Part shown: one piece after another, positions 16,036 through 26,661 of the stretch
Numbering within the stretch: position 1 is the stretch's first letter
Layout of the letters: each line of letters starts with the position of its first letter
Assembly: GCF_014646695.1 (NCBI RefSeq)
Contig: NZ_BMNT01000006.1
Location: 69,671-133,670 of the forward strand
Direction: 5' to 3'
DNA: 64,000 nt
From: Sphaerisporangium melleum
GTDB taxonomy: Bacteria; Actinomycetota; Actinomycetes; Streptosporangiales; Streptosporangiaceae
The notes under the pieces: model-generated
The model's database searches: none
What the model saw: only the letters and a program-made list of their open reading frames with translations
Told to the model about the DNA's origin: nothing
Position numbers and translations under genes: made by a program

Positions 16036-16923
16036 ATGCCTCGGGCACGCGTGGGGCGGTTCGTCACGCCCGCCGCGGAAGCGGAGTTCATTCGGATTTA
16101 CCAAGAAGGGCTGACCGCGCTGCCGCCGCCCACTGAGACGCGTGACGTGCCGACACCCTTCGGCAGAGTGCGCGTCCACCGGTTCGGCGAAGCGGGCGGC
16201 CCGCCTCTGGTGCTGCTGCACGGCAGGGCCGCCACCGGCATCATGTGGTTGCCCAACCTCGCGGCCTTCGCCGAGCACCACACCGTCTACGCGCTCGACC
16301 TGCTCGGTGAGGGTGGCCTCAGCGTGCAGACGGCCCCCATCACCGGCCCCGGCGACCAGGCCGCCTGGGTCACCGCCGTGCTCGACGGCATCGGCGTCCA
16401 CACCTGTCACCTGGTCGGGGTGTCGATCGGCGGCTGGCTCGCCTGCAACCAGGCGATCCGCACCCCCGCGCGCGTGGCGTCCCTCACCCTGCTGGACCCG
16501 GCCGCCACCTTGGGCCGCGTACCCGTCGGCGTCGTCCTGCGCACCATCCCCGCCGCTCTGCCTTTCACCGCCGCCTGGGGCCTTCCGGCCTTTCTGCGCT
16601 GGGTCAACGGCGGCGACCCGGTCCCGCACGACGACCCGGTGGCCCGCGTCATCATCGCCGGCCTGCGCCACTACCGCACCGCCCTGCCACCTCCGGCGTA
16701 CCCGGCCGACGACGACCTCCGCTCCATCACGGCTCCCACTCTGGCCGTGGTCGCGGGCCGCAGCGTCATCCACGACCCGCGCAAGGCGTACGAGCGCGCC
16801 AAAGCCCTCATCCCGCACGTCCAGCCAGAGCTGTGGCCGCACGCCACCCACTCGATCGCAGGCCAGTGCGCCACCGAGGTCAACGCCCGCGTGCTCGCCT
16901 TCGTCGGTTCCGCCGGCGCGTGA
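16036..16923 (+). CDS. Alpha/beta hydrolase
   Basis: The 295-aa protein has the alpha/beta hydrolase core: PLVLLHGRAATGIMW (oxyanion hole region), the nucleophile elbow GVSIGGW (Ser) and, near the C-terminus, HATHSI with the catalytic His. The acid is probably the Asp of IHDPRKAYE. No signal peptide is present, so it is cytoplasmic. Substrate is unknown. ATG 16036 follows AAAGGAGG at a 5-base spacing. The next gene is more than 200 bases downstream, so it is likely a single-gene unit. Confidence 0.85.
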   Translation: MPRARVGRFVTPAAEAEFIRIYQEGLTALPPPTETRDVPTPFGRVRVHRFGEAGGPPLVLLHGRAATGIMWLPNLAAFAEHHTVYALDLLGEGGLSVQTAPITGPGDQAAWVTAVLDGIGVHTCHLVGVSIGGWLACNQAIRTPARVASLTLLDPAATLGRVPVGVVLRTIPAALPFTAAWGLPAFLRWVNGGDPVPHDDPVARVIIAGLRHYRTALPPPAYPADDDLRSITAPTLAVVAGRSVIHDPRKAYERAKALIPHVQPELWPHATHSIAGQCATEVNARVLAFVGSAGA

Positions 16924-17127
16924 GCGGCAGCCGGCAGGGATCCGCACTCGCACGGGACATCGCGGTCGACCCGCCGGGCGGCGAACCGCCGCTCACCGTG
17001 AAACGCCCCCGCGTTCCTCGGGCCGTGGACCGAGGTGGAAGATCTGGTACGAGCCGAGCACCGGGCGCACCAGGCCCGCGTGTAGGTTCGGGCATGCAAC
17101 CACCTCAGTGTTGAAAGGGAAGATCGC

Positions 17128-17556
17128 ATGGCGACCATTCGTACCGCGACCACCCAGTGGAAGGGCGCGCTGCTCGACGGTTCGGGCACCGTGTCGCTCG
17201 ACACCTCCGGCGTGGGCACCTTCGACGTCACCTGGGCCTCGCGGTCGCAGGAGGCCAACGGCAAGACCAGCCCGGAGGAGCTCATCGCCGCCGCGCACTC
17301 GTCCTGCTTCTCGATGGCGCTGTCGCACGGGCTCGCCCAGGCCGGCACGCCGCCGCAGGCGCTGGACACCAAGGCCGAGGTGACCTTCCAGCCGGGTGAG
17401 GGCATCACCGGCATCGTGCTGTCGGTGCAGGCGCAGGTGCCGGGCATCTCCGCGGAGGACTTCCAGACCGCCGCCGAGACCGCGAAGGCCAACTGCCCGG
17501 TCAGCAAGGCCCTCGCCGGCACCACCATCACGCTGAACGCCGAGCTCGTCGGCTGA
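17128..17556 (+). CDS. osmC: OsmC/Ohr family peroxiredoxin
   Basis: The 142-aa protein has the OsmC layout with two active-site cysteines, HSSCFSMALSHGL near residue 60 and KANCPVSKAL near residue 125, plus the family's NGKTSPEELIAAAH. OsmC reduces organic hydroperoxides in the cytoplasm using these thiols. AAGGGAA lies 5-6 bases before ATG 17128. A strong terminator follows. It is probably monocistronic; OsmC is chosen over Ohr on the N-terminal sequence TTQWKG. Confidence 0.88.
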   Translation: MATIRTATTQWKGALLDGSGTVSLDTSGVGTFDVTWASRSQEANGKTSPEELIAAAHSSCFSMALSHGLAQAGTPPQALDTKAEVTFQPGEGITGIVLSVQAQVPGISAEDFQTAAETAKANCPVSKALAGTTITLNAELVG

Positions 17557-17574
17557 AGACGCCTCCCGCGAAGG

Positions 17575-17600
17575 CCCCCGTGCGGACGTCCGCGCGGGGG
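17575..17600 (+). terminator. osmC terminator
   Basis: CCCCCGTGCGGAC pairs with GTCCGCGCGGGGG (13 bp with one T-G wobble, so a tight central loop). It is followed by TCTCGCC, without a real T-run, as is usual for high-GC actinomycetes. Confidence 0.7.
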
Positions 17601-17912
17601 TCTCGCCATATCGCGGCCGTACGTCACCCGTTGCGCTTTACGGGCGATTTGCCGGTTTTGCGGTATTTTGGGAAGACGCCGCGTGCCTGGACATGACACC
17701 GGCCCCGGCGAGCAGGGCACTCTGGCGGCAAAGATCTGGTAAATCAGATCAACGGCTTTAATAATCGACGGTAGAGCCGGAACGCAAGCACTGAGGTATG
17801 CGGCCACGGACAGCCCGACCCGAGAGGAGAGACCGGGCACACCGATGACGACGCGGCACGCCGCGCGATCACAGTCGCACCGCGAACCGTTCCACGACCA
17901 CAATGAGGCTAC
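17601..17912 (+). promoter_or_regulatory. glgX upstream region with an inverted repeat at 17733-17750
   Basis: This 312-bp spacer holds no gene. It contains a locally AT-rich stretch (17645-17672 and 17731-17766). GATCTG (17733-17738) and CAGATC (17745-17750) form a 6-bp inverted repeat around GTAAAT, an operator candidate. TTTAATAAT at 17757-17765 could supply a -10 region, but no convincing -35 is seen. A short frame from 17845 with a ribosome-binding site overlaps glgX and is not accepted. Confidence 0.4.
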
Positions 17913-20045
<2,133 letters not shown>

Positions 20046-20099
20046 CCACCACCCCGCCCCCTCCGCGACCGGCGGTCCCACCTGTGCCAAGGTAGGTAC

Positions 20100-20822
20100 G
20101 TGCGACGCATCCTTCCGGGCCCCGCCGACGAGGTCGATCTCGCCCACGCCTACGCCTACCCCGAGCAGAGGTGGCTGCGGCTCAACATGGTCTCCGGCGC
20201 CGACGGGGGCGCCTGGCTCAAGGGCGTGTCCGAGGGGTTGTCCGGCAAGGGCGACCGGCGGGTGTTCGGCGTGCTGCGCGGCCTCGCCGACGTGGTGCTC
20301 GCCGGCGCCTCCACGGTGCGCACCGAGGCGTACGGACCGGCCCGCCCGCGCCCGTCCTGGCGCGAGCTGCGGGTCGGGCGCCCGGCGGCCCCGCCGATCG
20401 CGGTGATCACCCGGCGGCTCGACCTCGACCTCGCCGGACCGCTGTTCACCGAGGCCGAGCCGTACGCGCGCACCATCGTGATCACCACCGAGCGGGCGCC
20501 GCAGGACCGCCGCGACGAGGCCGCGCGGTACGCCGACGTGATCGTGGCCGGGGATGAGCGGGTCGACCTGCCCCTGGCCGTCGAGGCACTGCGCGAGCGC
20601 GGCCTCGGCCGCGTCCTGTGCGAGGGCGGGCCGCGGATCAACGGGCAGCTCGCCGCGGCAGGGCTGGTGGACGAGCTGTGCCTGACGATCAGCCCGCTGC
20701 TGACCGGGGGCGACGCCGCGCGCATCCTCAACGGACCCCCCGCCCACGTGCCGCTCCGCCTCGCCCAGGTGCTGGAGGAGGACGGCTACCTCTTCTGCCG
20801 GTACATCAGGGAGCAGCGATGA
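20100..20822 (+). CDS. RibD C-terminal domain (dihydrofolate reductase-like) pyrimidine reductase family protein
   Basis: The 240-aa protein matches the RibD_C/DHFR-fold family: RWLRLNMVSGADGGAW, DVVLAGASTVRTEAYGP, PIAVITRRLDLDL, LGRVLCEGGPRINGQLAAAG and ELCLTISPLLTGG. Members use NADPH to reduce riboflavin-pathway or related nucleotide intermediates; a stand-alone actinomycete copy has no proven substrate. GTG 20100 follows AAGGTAGG. The stop overlaps the ligase start as ATGA, an unusual partnership of a reductase with a DNA ligase. Confidence 0.85.
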   Translation: MRRILPGPADEVDLAHAYAYPEQRWLRLNMVSGADGGAWLKGVSEGLSGKGDRRVFGVLRGLADVVLAGASTVRTEAYGPARPRPSWRELRVGRPAAPPIAVITRRLDLDLAGPLFTEAEPYARTIVITTERAPQDRRDEAARYADVIVAGDERVDLPLAVEALRERGLGRVLCEGGPRINGQLAAAGLVDELCLTISPLLTGGDAARILNGPPAHVPLRLAQVLEEDGYLFCRYIREQR

Positions 20823-21979
20823 GTGGACTTCCCGGCGACCCGGCGCCCGCCGAGGCCGTGGCGGGCGCCGCCAAGAAGGGCGCGGCACCGTCTGAGCCGC
20901 CGCCGGAGATGGACCTCCCGGTCCCGCCGCCGGTGGCGCCGATGCTCGCCAAGGCGGTCAGGACGCTGCCCGCGCAGGACGGCACGCTGCTGTACGAGCC
21001 GAAGTGGGACGGGTTCCGGTGCATCGTGTTCCGGGACCGCGACACGGTGTACCTCGGCAGCCGCAACGAACGGCCGTTCAACCGCTACTTCCCCGAGATC
21101 GTCGAAGCCGTGCGGCGCGAGCTGCCCGAGCGCTGCGTGGTCGACGGCGAGATCGTGCTGCGGCAGGGCCAGATCCTCGACTTCGACGCCCTGCAGCAGC
21201 GCATCCATCCGGCGGCCTCCCGGGTGCGGCTGCTCGCCGAGCGGACGCCCGCCACGTTCGTCGCCTTCGACCTGCTCGCCCTGGGCGAGGAGAACCTGAT
21301 GGAGACCCCGTTCGGGGAGCGTCGCGCCCGGCTCATCGAGGCGCTGGCCGGCGCGGGAGACCGGGTGCGGCTCACCCCGGTCACCGAAAGCGACGAGCGC
21401 GCCGGCGAGTGGTTCGAGATGTTCGAGGGCGCCGGGCTGGACGGCATCGTGGTCAAGCCCACCGACCGGCCGTACGAGCCCGACCGGCGCGCGATGCTCA
21501 AGGTCAAGCACGAGCGCACCGCCGACTGCGTCGTCGCGGGGTACCGCGAGCACAAGTCCGGGGCGATCGTCGGGTCGCTGCTGCTCGGCCTGTACGACTC
21601 GGCGGGGGTGCTGCACCACGTGGGGGTGTCGGCGGCCTTCCCGATGCAGCGCCGGGCCGAGTTGGTGCACGAGCTGCGGCCGTACGTCATGCCCGACCTG
21701 CGCGGGCATCCGTGGAGCTCGTGGGCCTCCCAGGACGAGTCGACCGCGCAGCGCATGCCGGGGGCGGTCTCGCGGTGGAGCGCGGGCAAGAACCTCTCCT
21801 TCGTCCCGCTCATGCCGAGGCTGGTGGTGGAGGTCGCCTACGACCACATGGAGGGCGACCGGTTCCGGCACACCGCGCGGTTCCGCCGCTGGCGCACCGA
21901 CCGCACGCCCGAGTCGTGCACCTACGAGCAGCTCGAACGCCCGGTCGGCTACAACCTGGACGACATCCTCACCCGCTGA
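20819..21979 (+). CDS. ATP-dependent DNA ligase (LigC-like)
   Basis: The 386-aa enzyme has nucleotidyltransferase motif I EPKWDGFR with the adenylated Lys, motif III VDGEIVL, FVAFDLLAL, motif IV DGIVVKPTDRPYEPD and motif V MLKVKHERTADCVV. An OB-fold ending in RFRRWRTDRTPESC follows. Size and motifs fit the actinobacterial LigC group, which are accessory end-joining or repair ligases. It carries an extra Pro-rich N-terminal 35 residues. The start is coupled to the upstream reductase (ATGA). A LigD-type polymerase and a second ATP-dependent ligase occur elsewhere in the window. Confidence 0.9.
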   Translation: MSGLPGDPAPAEAVAGAAKKGAAPSEPPPEMDLPVPPPVAPMLAKAVRTLPAQDGTLLYEPKWDGFRCIVFRDRDTVYLGSRNERPFNRYFPEIVEAVRRELPERCVVDGEIVLRQGQILDFDALQQRIHPAASRVRLLAERTPATFVAFDLLALGEENLMETPFGERRARLIEALAGAGDRVRLTPVTESDERAGEWFEMFEGAGLDGIVVKPTDRPYEPDRRAMLKVKHERTADCVVAGYREHKSGAIVGSLLLGLYDSAGVLHHVGVSAAFPMQRRAELVHELRPYVMPDLRGHPWSSWASQDESTAQRMPGAVSRWSAGKNLSFVPLMPRLVVEVAYDHMEGDRFRHTARFRRWRTDRTPESCTYEQLERPVGYNLDDILTR

Positions 21980-22022
21980 CCCGGCGCGCCCGACCCGCCC
22001 CCGTCCCCCGTGCGGGGGCGGG

Positions 22023-22838
22023 TCAGGCGCGATGCCGCTCCAGGAAGGCCATGATCGCGTCGAGGGTCTGCGGGCCGTGCGGGGTCTCGAACAGCCACGA
22101 CGCGTGCGCCGACTCGCCGGGGACCACGAGGAGCTCACGGCCCGGCAGGTGGGTCGCCGCGTCGTGGGCGGCCTTCATCCGGGTCGCCATCTGCCCGTCG
22201 TAGGCGGCGGTGACCTGCATCAGCGGCACCCGGAGCCGCGCGATCTCCGCTTCATAGGGTGAGCCGGCCATGTTCACCACCGCCGCCACCTTCTCCCCCA
22301 GCTCCAGCGCGGCGGTCACCGAGGCGCTGCCGCCCATCGAGCCGCCGACCAGGGCGATGCGCTCGACACCGCGCTCCTTGCGCAGCCGCCCGGCCATGTC
22401 CACGATGTTGTCCCAGGGGTCGGCCACCAGGTCGCGGGCGTAGAGCAGGACGCGGAACCCGGAGGAGACCAGCCGGTCGGCCAGCGGGCGCCAGGTGCAC
22501 GCGTTGCCGCCGCGCTCGTAGGAGATCACGACGCCGACCGGGCCCTTGCCCATCACCACGCCGGGCAGCTTCTCCTTGCCGTAGGTGAAGATCTTCCCGT
22601 CGTCCTCGGTGTAGCACCCTGACAGGTTCGGCCCCTTGGGCACCGGCCGCGGTGAGGGCGACGCCAGGGACGGCGAGGGCGCGGGGGTGGCCGCCGGTGG
22701 GGAGGACGGCGCCCCGGACGCCGTCGTGGCGACGGTCGCGGCGCCGCCCGAGGCGCCCACCGCCGCCGTCCCGCCGCCGCACCCGCTCAGCACCAGCACC
22801 GCCACCAGCGCCGAAGCCGCCAGACCTATCGCCTGCAT
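22023..22838 (-). CDS. Alpha/beta hydrolase lipoprotein
   Basis: The 271-aa precursor has a lipoprotein signal (MQAIGLAASALVAVLVLSGC, lipobox LSGC at Cys 20) and a Thr/Ala/Pro-rich tether to about residue 75. A dienelactone-hydrolase-like domain follows, with nucleophile GGSMGGSASV and a C-terminal PGESAHASWLFE supplying the His. It should be anchored outside the membrane. ATG 22838 follows GAGAGGTGGAC. It is divergent from a PadR regulator, with a near-perfect 24-bp dyad between them, so it is probably PadR-controlled. Substrate is unknown. Confidence 0.87.
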   Translation of the reverse strand: MQAIGLAASALVAVLVLSGCGGGTAAVGASGGAATVATTASGAPSSPPAATPAPSPSLASPSPRPVPKGPNLSGCYTEDDGKIFTYGKEKLPGVVMGKGPVGVVISYERGGNACTWRPLADRLVSSGFRVLLYARDLVADPWDNIVDMAGRLRKERGVERIALVGGSMGGSASVTAALELGEKVAAVVNMAGSPYEAEIARLRVPLMQVTAAYDGQMATRMKAAHDAATHLPGRELLVVPGESAHASWLFETPHGPQTLDAIMAFLERHRA

Positions 22839-22856
22839 GTCCACCTCTCCCCTGGC

Positions 22857-22880
22857 CGCTATGTCAGAACTGACATAGCG
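22857..22880. promoter_or_regulatory. PadR operator
   Basis: The 11-bp arms CGCTATGTCAG and CTGACATAGCG are perfect inverted repeats separated by AA. They contain ATGT-N8-ACAT, the dyad typical of PadR-family operators. The site lies between the divergent lipoprotein hydrolase (19 bp from its start) and padR (31 bp from its start). Confidence 0.8.
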
Positions 22881-22910
22881 CATGCTGCCGAACACTACAC
22901 TCGGGGATCG

Positions 22911-23513
22911 ATGCCATCAACACTCGGTTTCGCGATCCTCGCCGTACTGGCCAGGGGCGCGCGGACGGGCTACGAACTCACGGCGGTCATGGGCCGCCCA
23001 GTGGGGTACTTCTGGACCGCCCGGCACAGCCAGATCCACACCGACCTGCAGAAACTGCTGGCCGACGGCCTGGTGCGCTTCGAGGCCGAGCACGGCCCCG
23101 GGCCACAGGACAAGAAGGTCTACCACCTCACCCCCGAGGGCATGGCCGCCCTGCGCGCGTGGGTCACCGAGCCGCCCCGGGCCCGGCCCGAGCGCGACGA
23201 GCTGGTGCTGAAGACCTACGCCTCGTGGCTGGCCGACCCGGCCGAGGTGGCCGGGCTCTTCCGCGCCCAGCTCGCCCTGCACGAGGAGCGCATCGCCCAG
23301 TACGAGAGCCAGCAGGCGGACTTCGCCGAGACGCCCTCCCTTGGGGAGCCGTCCTTCGGCAACTACGCGGCGCTGTGGTGCGGTCTCAGCTACGAGCGCC
23401 ACCGCGCCGACTGGTGCCGCTGGATGCTCGCCCGGCTCGACGCCACCCCCCGCGCCGACGGCCTCCGGGCCGAAGGCTCGTCAGAGGACCCACGGCGGGA
23501 CACCGGCCACTGA
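22911..23513 (+). CDS. PadR family transcriptional regulator
   Basis: The 200-aa protein has the PadR winged helix: LGFAILAVLARGARTGYELT, HSQIHTDLQKLLADGLVRF, KKVYHLTPEGMAALRAWV. The C-terminal helical Vir_act_alpha_C domain (LVLKTYASWLADPAEVAGLF to DWCRWMLARLDA) is PadR subfamily 1. It likely represses itself and the divergent lipoprotein hydrolase through the palindrome upstream. ATG 22911 has only a GGGG upstream, so translation may be leaderless or weak. Confidence 0.92.
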   Translation: MPSTLGFAILAVLARGARTGYELTAVMGRPVGYFWTARHSQIHTDLQKLLADGLVRFEAEHGPGPQDKKVYHLTPEGMAALRAWVTEPPRARPERDELVLKTYASWLADPAEVAGLFRAQLALHEERIAQYESQQADFAETPSLGEPSFGNYAALWCGLSYERHRADWCRWMLARLDATPRADGLRAEGSSEDPRRDTGH

Positions 23514-23602
23514 CGGCAGGCCGCCCCCTGCTCCTCCGCCACGGACCCGGCCCGGCGCAGCGGCGGTCGCGGGTGACGCCTGTCCGGTCCCGTCCACCTG
23601 CC

Positions 23603-23619
23603 GTCCCCGGCCCGGGGAC
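23603..23619. terminator. Hairpin between convergent padR and GH4 genes
   Basis: GTCCCCG-GCC-CGGGGAC has 7-bp arms and lies 11 bases beyond the GH4 stop in its direction of transcription. No T-run is present, so it is a possible bidirectional terminator. Confidence 0.45.
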
Positions 23620-23629
23620 GCGGCCGAGG

Positions 23630-25000
23630 TCAGCGGGCGGAGGTGAAGACGGCGTCCAGGGCGGGGATGCGGGCGCGGTACCCCTGGAGCAGGCGGCGGG
23701 CGGTCGAGACGGAGCCGACGAGGGGGTGGGTGGCGAACGCCTGGACCGCCAGGGACGGCGAGCCGGTGACCGCGGCCTCGATCGTGAGCCGCTCGACCGC
23801 CTTGACCTGCTGCACCAGGCCGAGGAACGGGCCGGGCAGCGGCGCCGCGGCGACCGGGCGCACGCCCGCGGCCTCCACGACGCAGGGCAGTTCGACCACC
23901 GCGTCGGGCGGCAGCCCGGGCAGCGCCGAGCCGTTGCGCACGTTGAGGATCATGGTCGTGCACCCGCCACGGGACAGGGTGGTCATGAGGGCGAGCGCGA
24001 TGCCCTCGTACCCGCCCGCCGTCAGATCCTCCTCGTCACGCTCACCCGCCTGGGCGCTCTCGCGCGTCTCCGCCATGTACGACTCGTCGCGCTCGCGCCG
24101 GGCCCGCCGCCACTCGCGCAGCGCGTTCGCCGGGTCGCGGGTGACTGTCGCGTAGAACCGTTCCTGCTGCTCCAGCAAGGTCTCCCCCCGGGTGCGCCCG
24201 CCGCCGGTGATCGCGGCCAGTGCCTCCCTGCCGAAGTAGTAGTAGTACAGGTACTCGTTGGGCAGCGCGCCGAGCGTGCGCACCCAGTCGGCGCCGAACA
24301 GCCGTGCCTCCTCGACACCGGCGAGCGCCGCGTCGTCGGCGAGCAGACCCGGCAGCACGTCACGCCCCTCGTGCCACAGGCCGCGCAGCCAGCCCAGGTG
24401 GTTGAGCCCGGCGTAGTCGGGGACGACACGGGCGGGGTCCAGGCCGAGCGCGCGGGCGGCCCGCCGGACCAGGCCGACCGGCGAGTCGCAGATGCCCACC
24501 ACGCGGTCGCCGAGCACGCGCCGCATCGCCTCGGTGATCATGCCCGCCGGGTTGGTGAAGTTGATCACCCAGGCGTCCGGCGCGAGCGCGGCGACGCGTT
24601 CGGCCACGTGCAGTGCGACCGGGACGGTACGCAGGCCGTAGGCGACGCCGCCGGGGCCGGTGGTCTCCTGGCCGAGGACGCCGAGGTCGAGGGCCACCCG
24701 CTCGTCGGCCGTGCGGGCTTCCGGCCCGCCGACCCTGATCGCCGAGAACACGAAGGCCGCCCCGCGCAGCGCCTCGTCCAGGTCGGTGGTGACGCGCACC
24801 CGCGGCGGCGCCTCGCGGCCCTCCGCGAGCTCCGCGAGCTCCGCGAGCCCGGCCAGAACATGGCGTACGACGGCCAGACGCTCCGCGGAGACGTCGTACA
24901 GCACGACCTCCTCCACGCGCGGCCGGCCGGTGTCGCCGAGCAGCGCCCCGTATACCAGGGGGACGCGGAAACCGCCGCCGCCGAGGATGGTCAACCTCAT
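23630..25000 (-). CDS. Glycoside hydrolase family 4 (6-phospho-glycosidase type)
   Basis: The 456-aa protein has the GH4 NAD-binding start MRLTILGGGGFRVPL. It also has the ETTGPGGVAYGLRTVP segment, metal and substrate motifs NFTNPAGMITEAM, GICDSPVGL and YAGLNHLGWLRGL. GH4 enzymes cleave (often 6-phosphorylated) glycosides by a redox mechanism using NAD and Mn. 6-phospho-beta-glucosidase is the closest guess. ATG 25000 follows GGAGGAG. It is divergent from a PfkB kinase, together suggesting a sugar catabolism pair. No PTS genes are nearby. Confidence 0.9.
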   Translation of the reverse strand: MRLTILGGGGFRVPLVYGALLGDTGRPRVEEVVLYDVSAERLAVVRHVLAGLAELAELAEGREAPPRVRVTTDLDEALRGAAFVFSAIRVGGPEARTADERVALDLGVLGQETTGPGGVAYGLRTVPVALHVAERVAALAPDAWVINFTNPAGMITEAMRRVLGDRVVGICDSPVGLVRRAARALGLDPARVVPDYAGLNHLGWLRGLWHEGRDVLPGLLADDAALAGVEEARLFGADWVRTLGALPNEYLYYYYFGREALAAITGGGRTRGETLLEQQERFYATVTRDPANALREWRRARRERDESYMAETRESAQAGERDEEDLTAGGYEGIALALMTTLSRGGCTTMILNVRNGSALPGLPPDAVVELPCVVEAAGVRPVAAAPLPGPFLGLVQQVKAVERLTIEAAVTGSPSLAVQAFATHPLVGSVSTARRLLQGYRARIPALDAVFTSAR

Positions 25001-25212
25001 GCCCACTCCTCCCCCAGCGCGCGCGGCGGTGACCCCACGGATGCGGACCGGCCGGATGGTCATGGGGCGCGGGAGGCGCCGCGGCACGTCAGGATGGTAC
25101 CAGTCGTCCGAGCACATGATCAGGAGACGATGCGCGCCGCCGGCGGCGGCCTTGCCACCGGTGACAAAAAATGCAAGAGTGCCACATCTTCGCAGGTCGA
25201 GGAGGCTTCGCC

Positions 25213-26400
25213 GTGTCACCCCAGGCATATGACCCACTAGCCGGCAAGCGCGGCCCGGACGGGCCGGAGTTCGACGTGTTCACCGCGGGCACCGTCTTCC
25301 TGGACATCGTCTTCACCGGGCTGCAGGCCATGCCCGCCGCGGGCACCGAGGTGTGGGCGGAGGGCATGGGGTCCTGCCCGGGTGGCATCGCCAACCTGGC
25401 CATCGCCTCCAGCCGGCTCGGCCTGCGCACCTCCATGGCGGCGGCGTTCGGCGACGACGACTACGCCGACTTCAACTGGCGCATCCTGTCGGAGCAGGAG
25501 TCGGTGGATCTGTCCCGGTCACGCCGGTTCCAGCGGTGGCACTCGCCGGTGACCGTCTCGGTGGCGGTCAACCGCGACCGGAGCATGGTCACCCACGGCC
25601 ACCCGTCGCCGATGCCCATGACCCAGATGATCGGCCGTCCGCCCCGCTCCCGCGCGGTCATCGCGCCGCTGTCGCTGGAGGAGCCGCTCGGCGGCGACGG
25701 GTGCTCCTGGGCCGACCTCGCCCGCCAGGACGGCGCGCTGGTGTTCGCCGACGTCGGCTGGGACCCGTCGGAGACCTGGTCGGCCTCGCTGCTGGACCAG
25801 CTCGAGGTGTGCCACGCGTTCATGCCGAACGCCGTCGAGGCCATGGCCTACACCAACACCGACACCCCGCGCGAGGCGCTGTACGCGATCGCCGACCGGG
25901 TGCCGCTCGCGGTCGTCACCGACGGCGCCAACGGCGCGATGGCCATCGACTCGGCGACCGGCGAGGAGGCCTACGCCCCGGCGCTGCGGGTGACCGCGCT
26001 CGACCCGACGGGGGCGGGCGACGTCTTCGGCGCCGGGCTGGTGCTCGGCACGCTGTCGGACTGGCCGCTGGCCGACCGGCTGGCCTTCGCCGGGGTGTGC
26101 TCGGCCCTGGCCGTCCAGCAGTTCGGCGGCTCGCTGGCCGCGCCCGGCTGGGGCGACATCGCCGACTGGTGGCAGGACGTGCGGGCCGCGGCGGCCGGGG
26201 GGAACAGCGGCGCCTACATCGACTCGCTGGCCCGCCGGTACGCCTTCCTGGACCAGATCGTGCCGGACGTCCCGATGTGCGCGGTGCGGCGGGCGACCGC
26301 GACCATGTCCCGGCACGCCGACGTCGACGTGGCGGCGGGCGCCGCCAAGCCCGGCCATCCCACCCCGCTCGGCGGCTCCCCCGCCAAGGACCGCGGCTGA
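25213..26400 (+). CDS. PfkB family carbohydrate kinase
   Basis: The 395-aa protein has both PfkB signatures: the N-terminal FTAGTVFLDIVFTGL with CPGGIANLAIASSRLGL and the C-terminal DPTGAGDVFGAGLVLGTL, where GAGD forms the anion hole and Asp is the catalytic base. It is longer than ribokinase (about 310) by a C-terminal 65 residues ending in a disordered tail. The substrate is a sugar or nucleoside, not determinable. GTG 25213 follows GAGGAGG at 7 bases. It is divergent from the GH4 gene. Confidence 0.9.
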   Translation: MSPQAYDPLAGKRGPDGPEFDVFTAGTVFLDIVFTGLQAMPAAGTEVWAEGMGSCPGGIANLAIASSRLGLRTSMAAAFGDDDYADFNWRILSEQESVDLSRSRRFQRWHSPVTVSVAVNRDRSMVTHGHPSPMPMTQMIGRPPRSRAVIAPLSLEEPLGGDGCSWADLARQDGALVFADVGWDPSETWSASLLDQLEVCHAFMPNAVEAMAYTNTDTPREALYAIADRVPLAVVTDGANGAMAIDSATGEEAYAPALRVTALDPTGAGDVFGAGLVLGTLSDWPLADRLAFAGVCSALAVQQFGGSLAAPGWGDIADWWQDVRAAAAGGNSGAYIDSLARRYAFLDQIVPDVPMCAVRRATATMSRHADVDVAAGAAKPGHPTPLGGSPAKDRG

Positions 26401-26591
26401 CCCCCGCCCCGCGCGCCCGCCGTACCGTCCCGCATGCCGCACCACTCCCGGCCGTCACGGCATCCGCCACCAGCCCGGACGGTGCCGGGCAAAGGCCGCC
26501 GTCGGGGAGTCTTGGGCACCGCGTCGCACGGCTCCCGGCGAGGGCACCGGGGCGATGTGTCCCCGGGGTCAGTACTGTCAAGCCATACGTA

Positions 26592-26622
26592 ATCCTTCCG
26601 ATGCGCCGGAAGTCGGGAGGAT
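26592..26622 (+). promoter_or_regulatory. Stem-loop in the leader of the C39-like peptidase
   Basis: ATCCTTCCGA (26592-26601) pairs with TCGGGAGGAT (26613-26622), a 10-bp stem with one T-G pair. It lies 40 bases before the start codon. It could affect mRNA stability or translation; no riboswitch class is recognised. Confidence 0.4.
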
Positions 26623-26661
26623 CTACCGTCGCGGCGAACCGACGACAGGCAAGGTGAGCCC

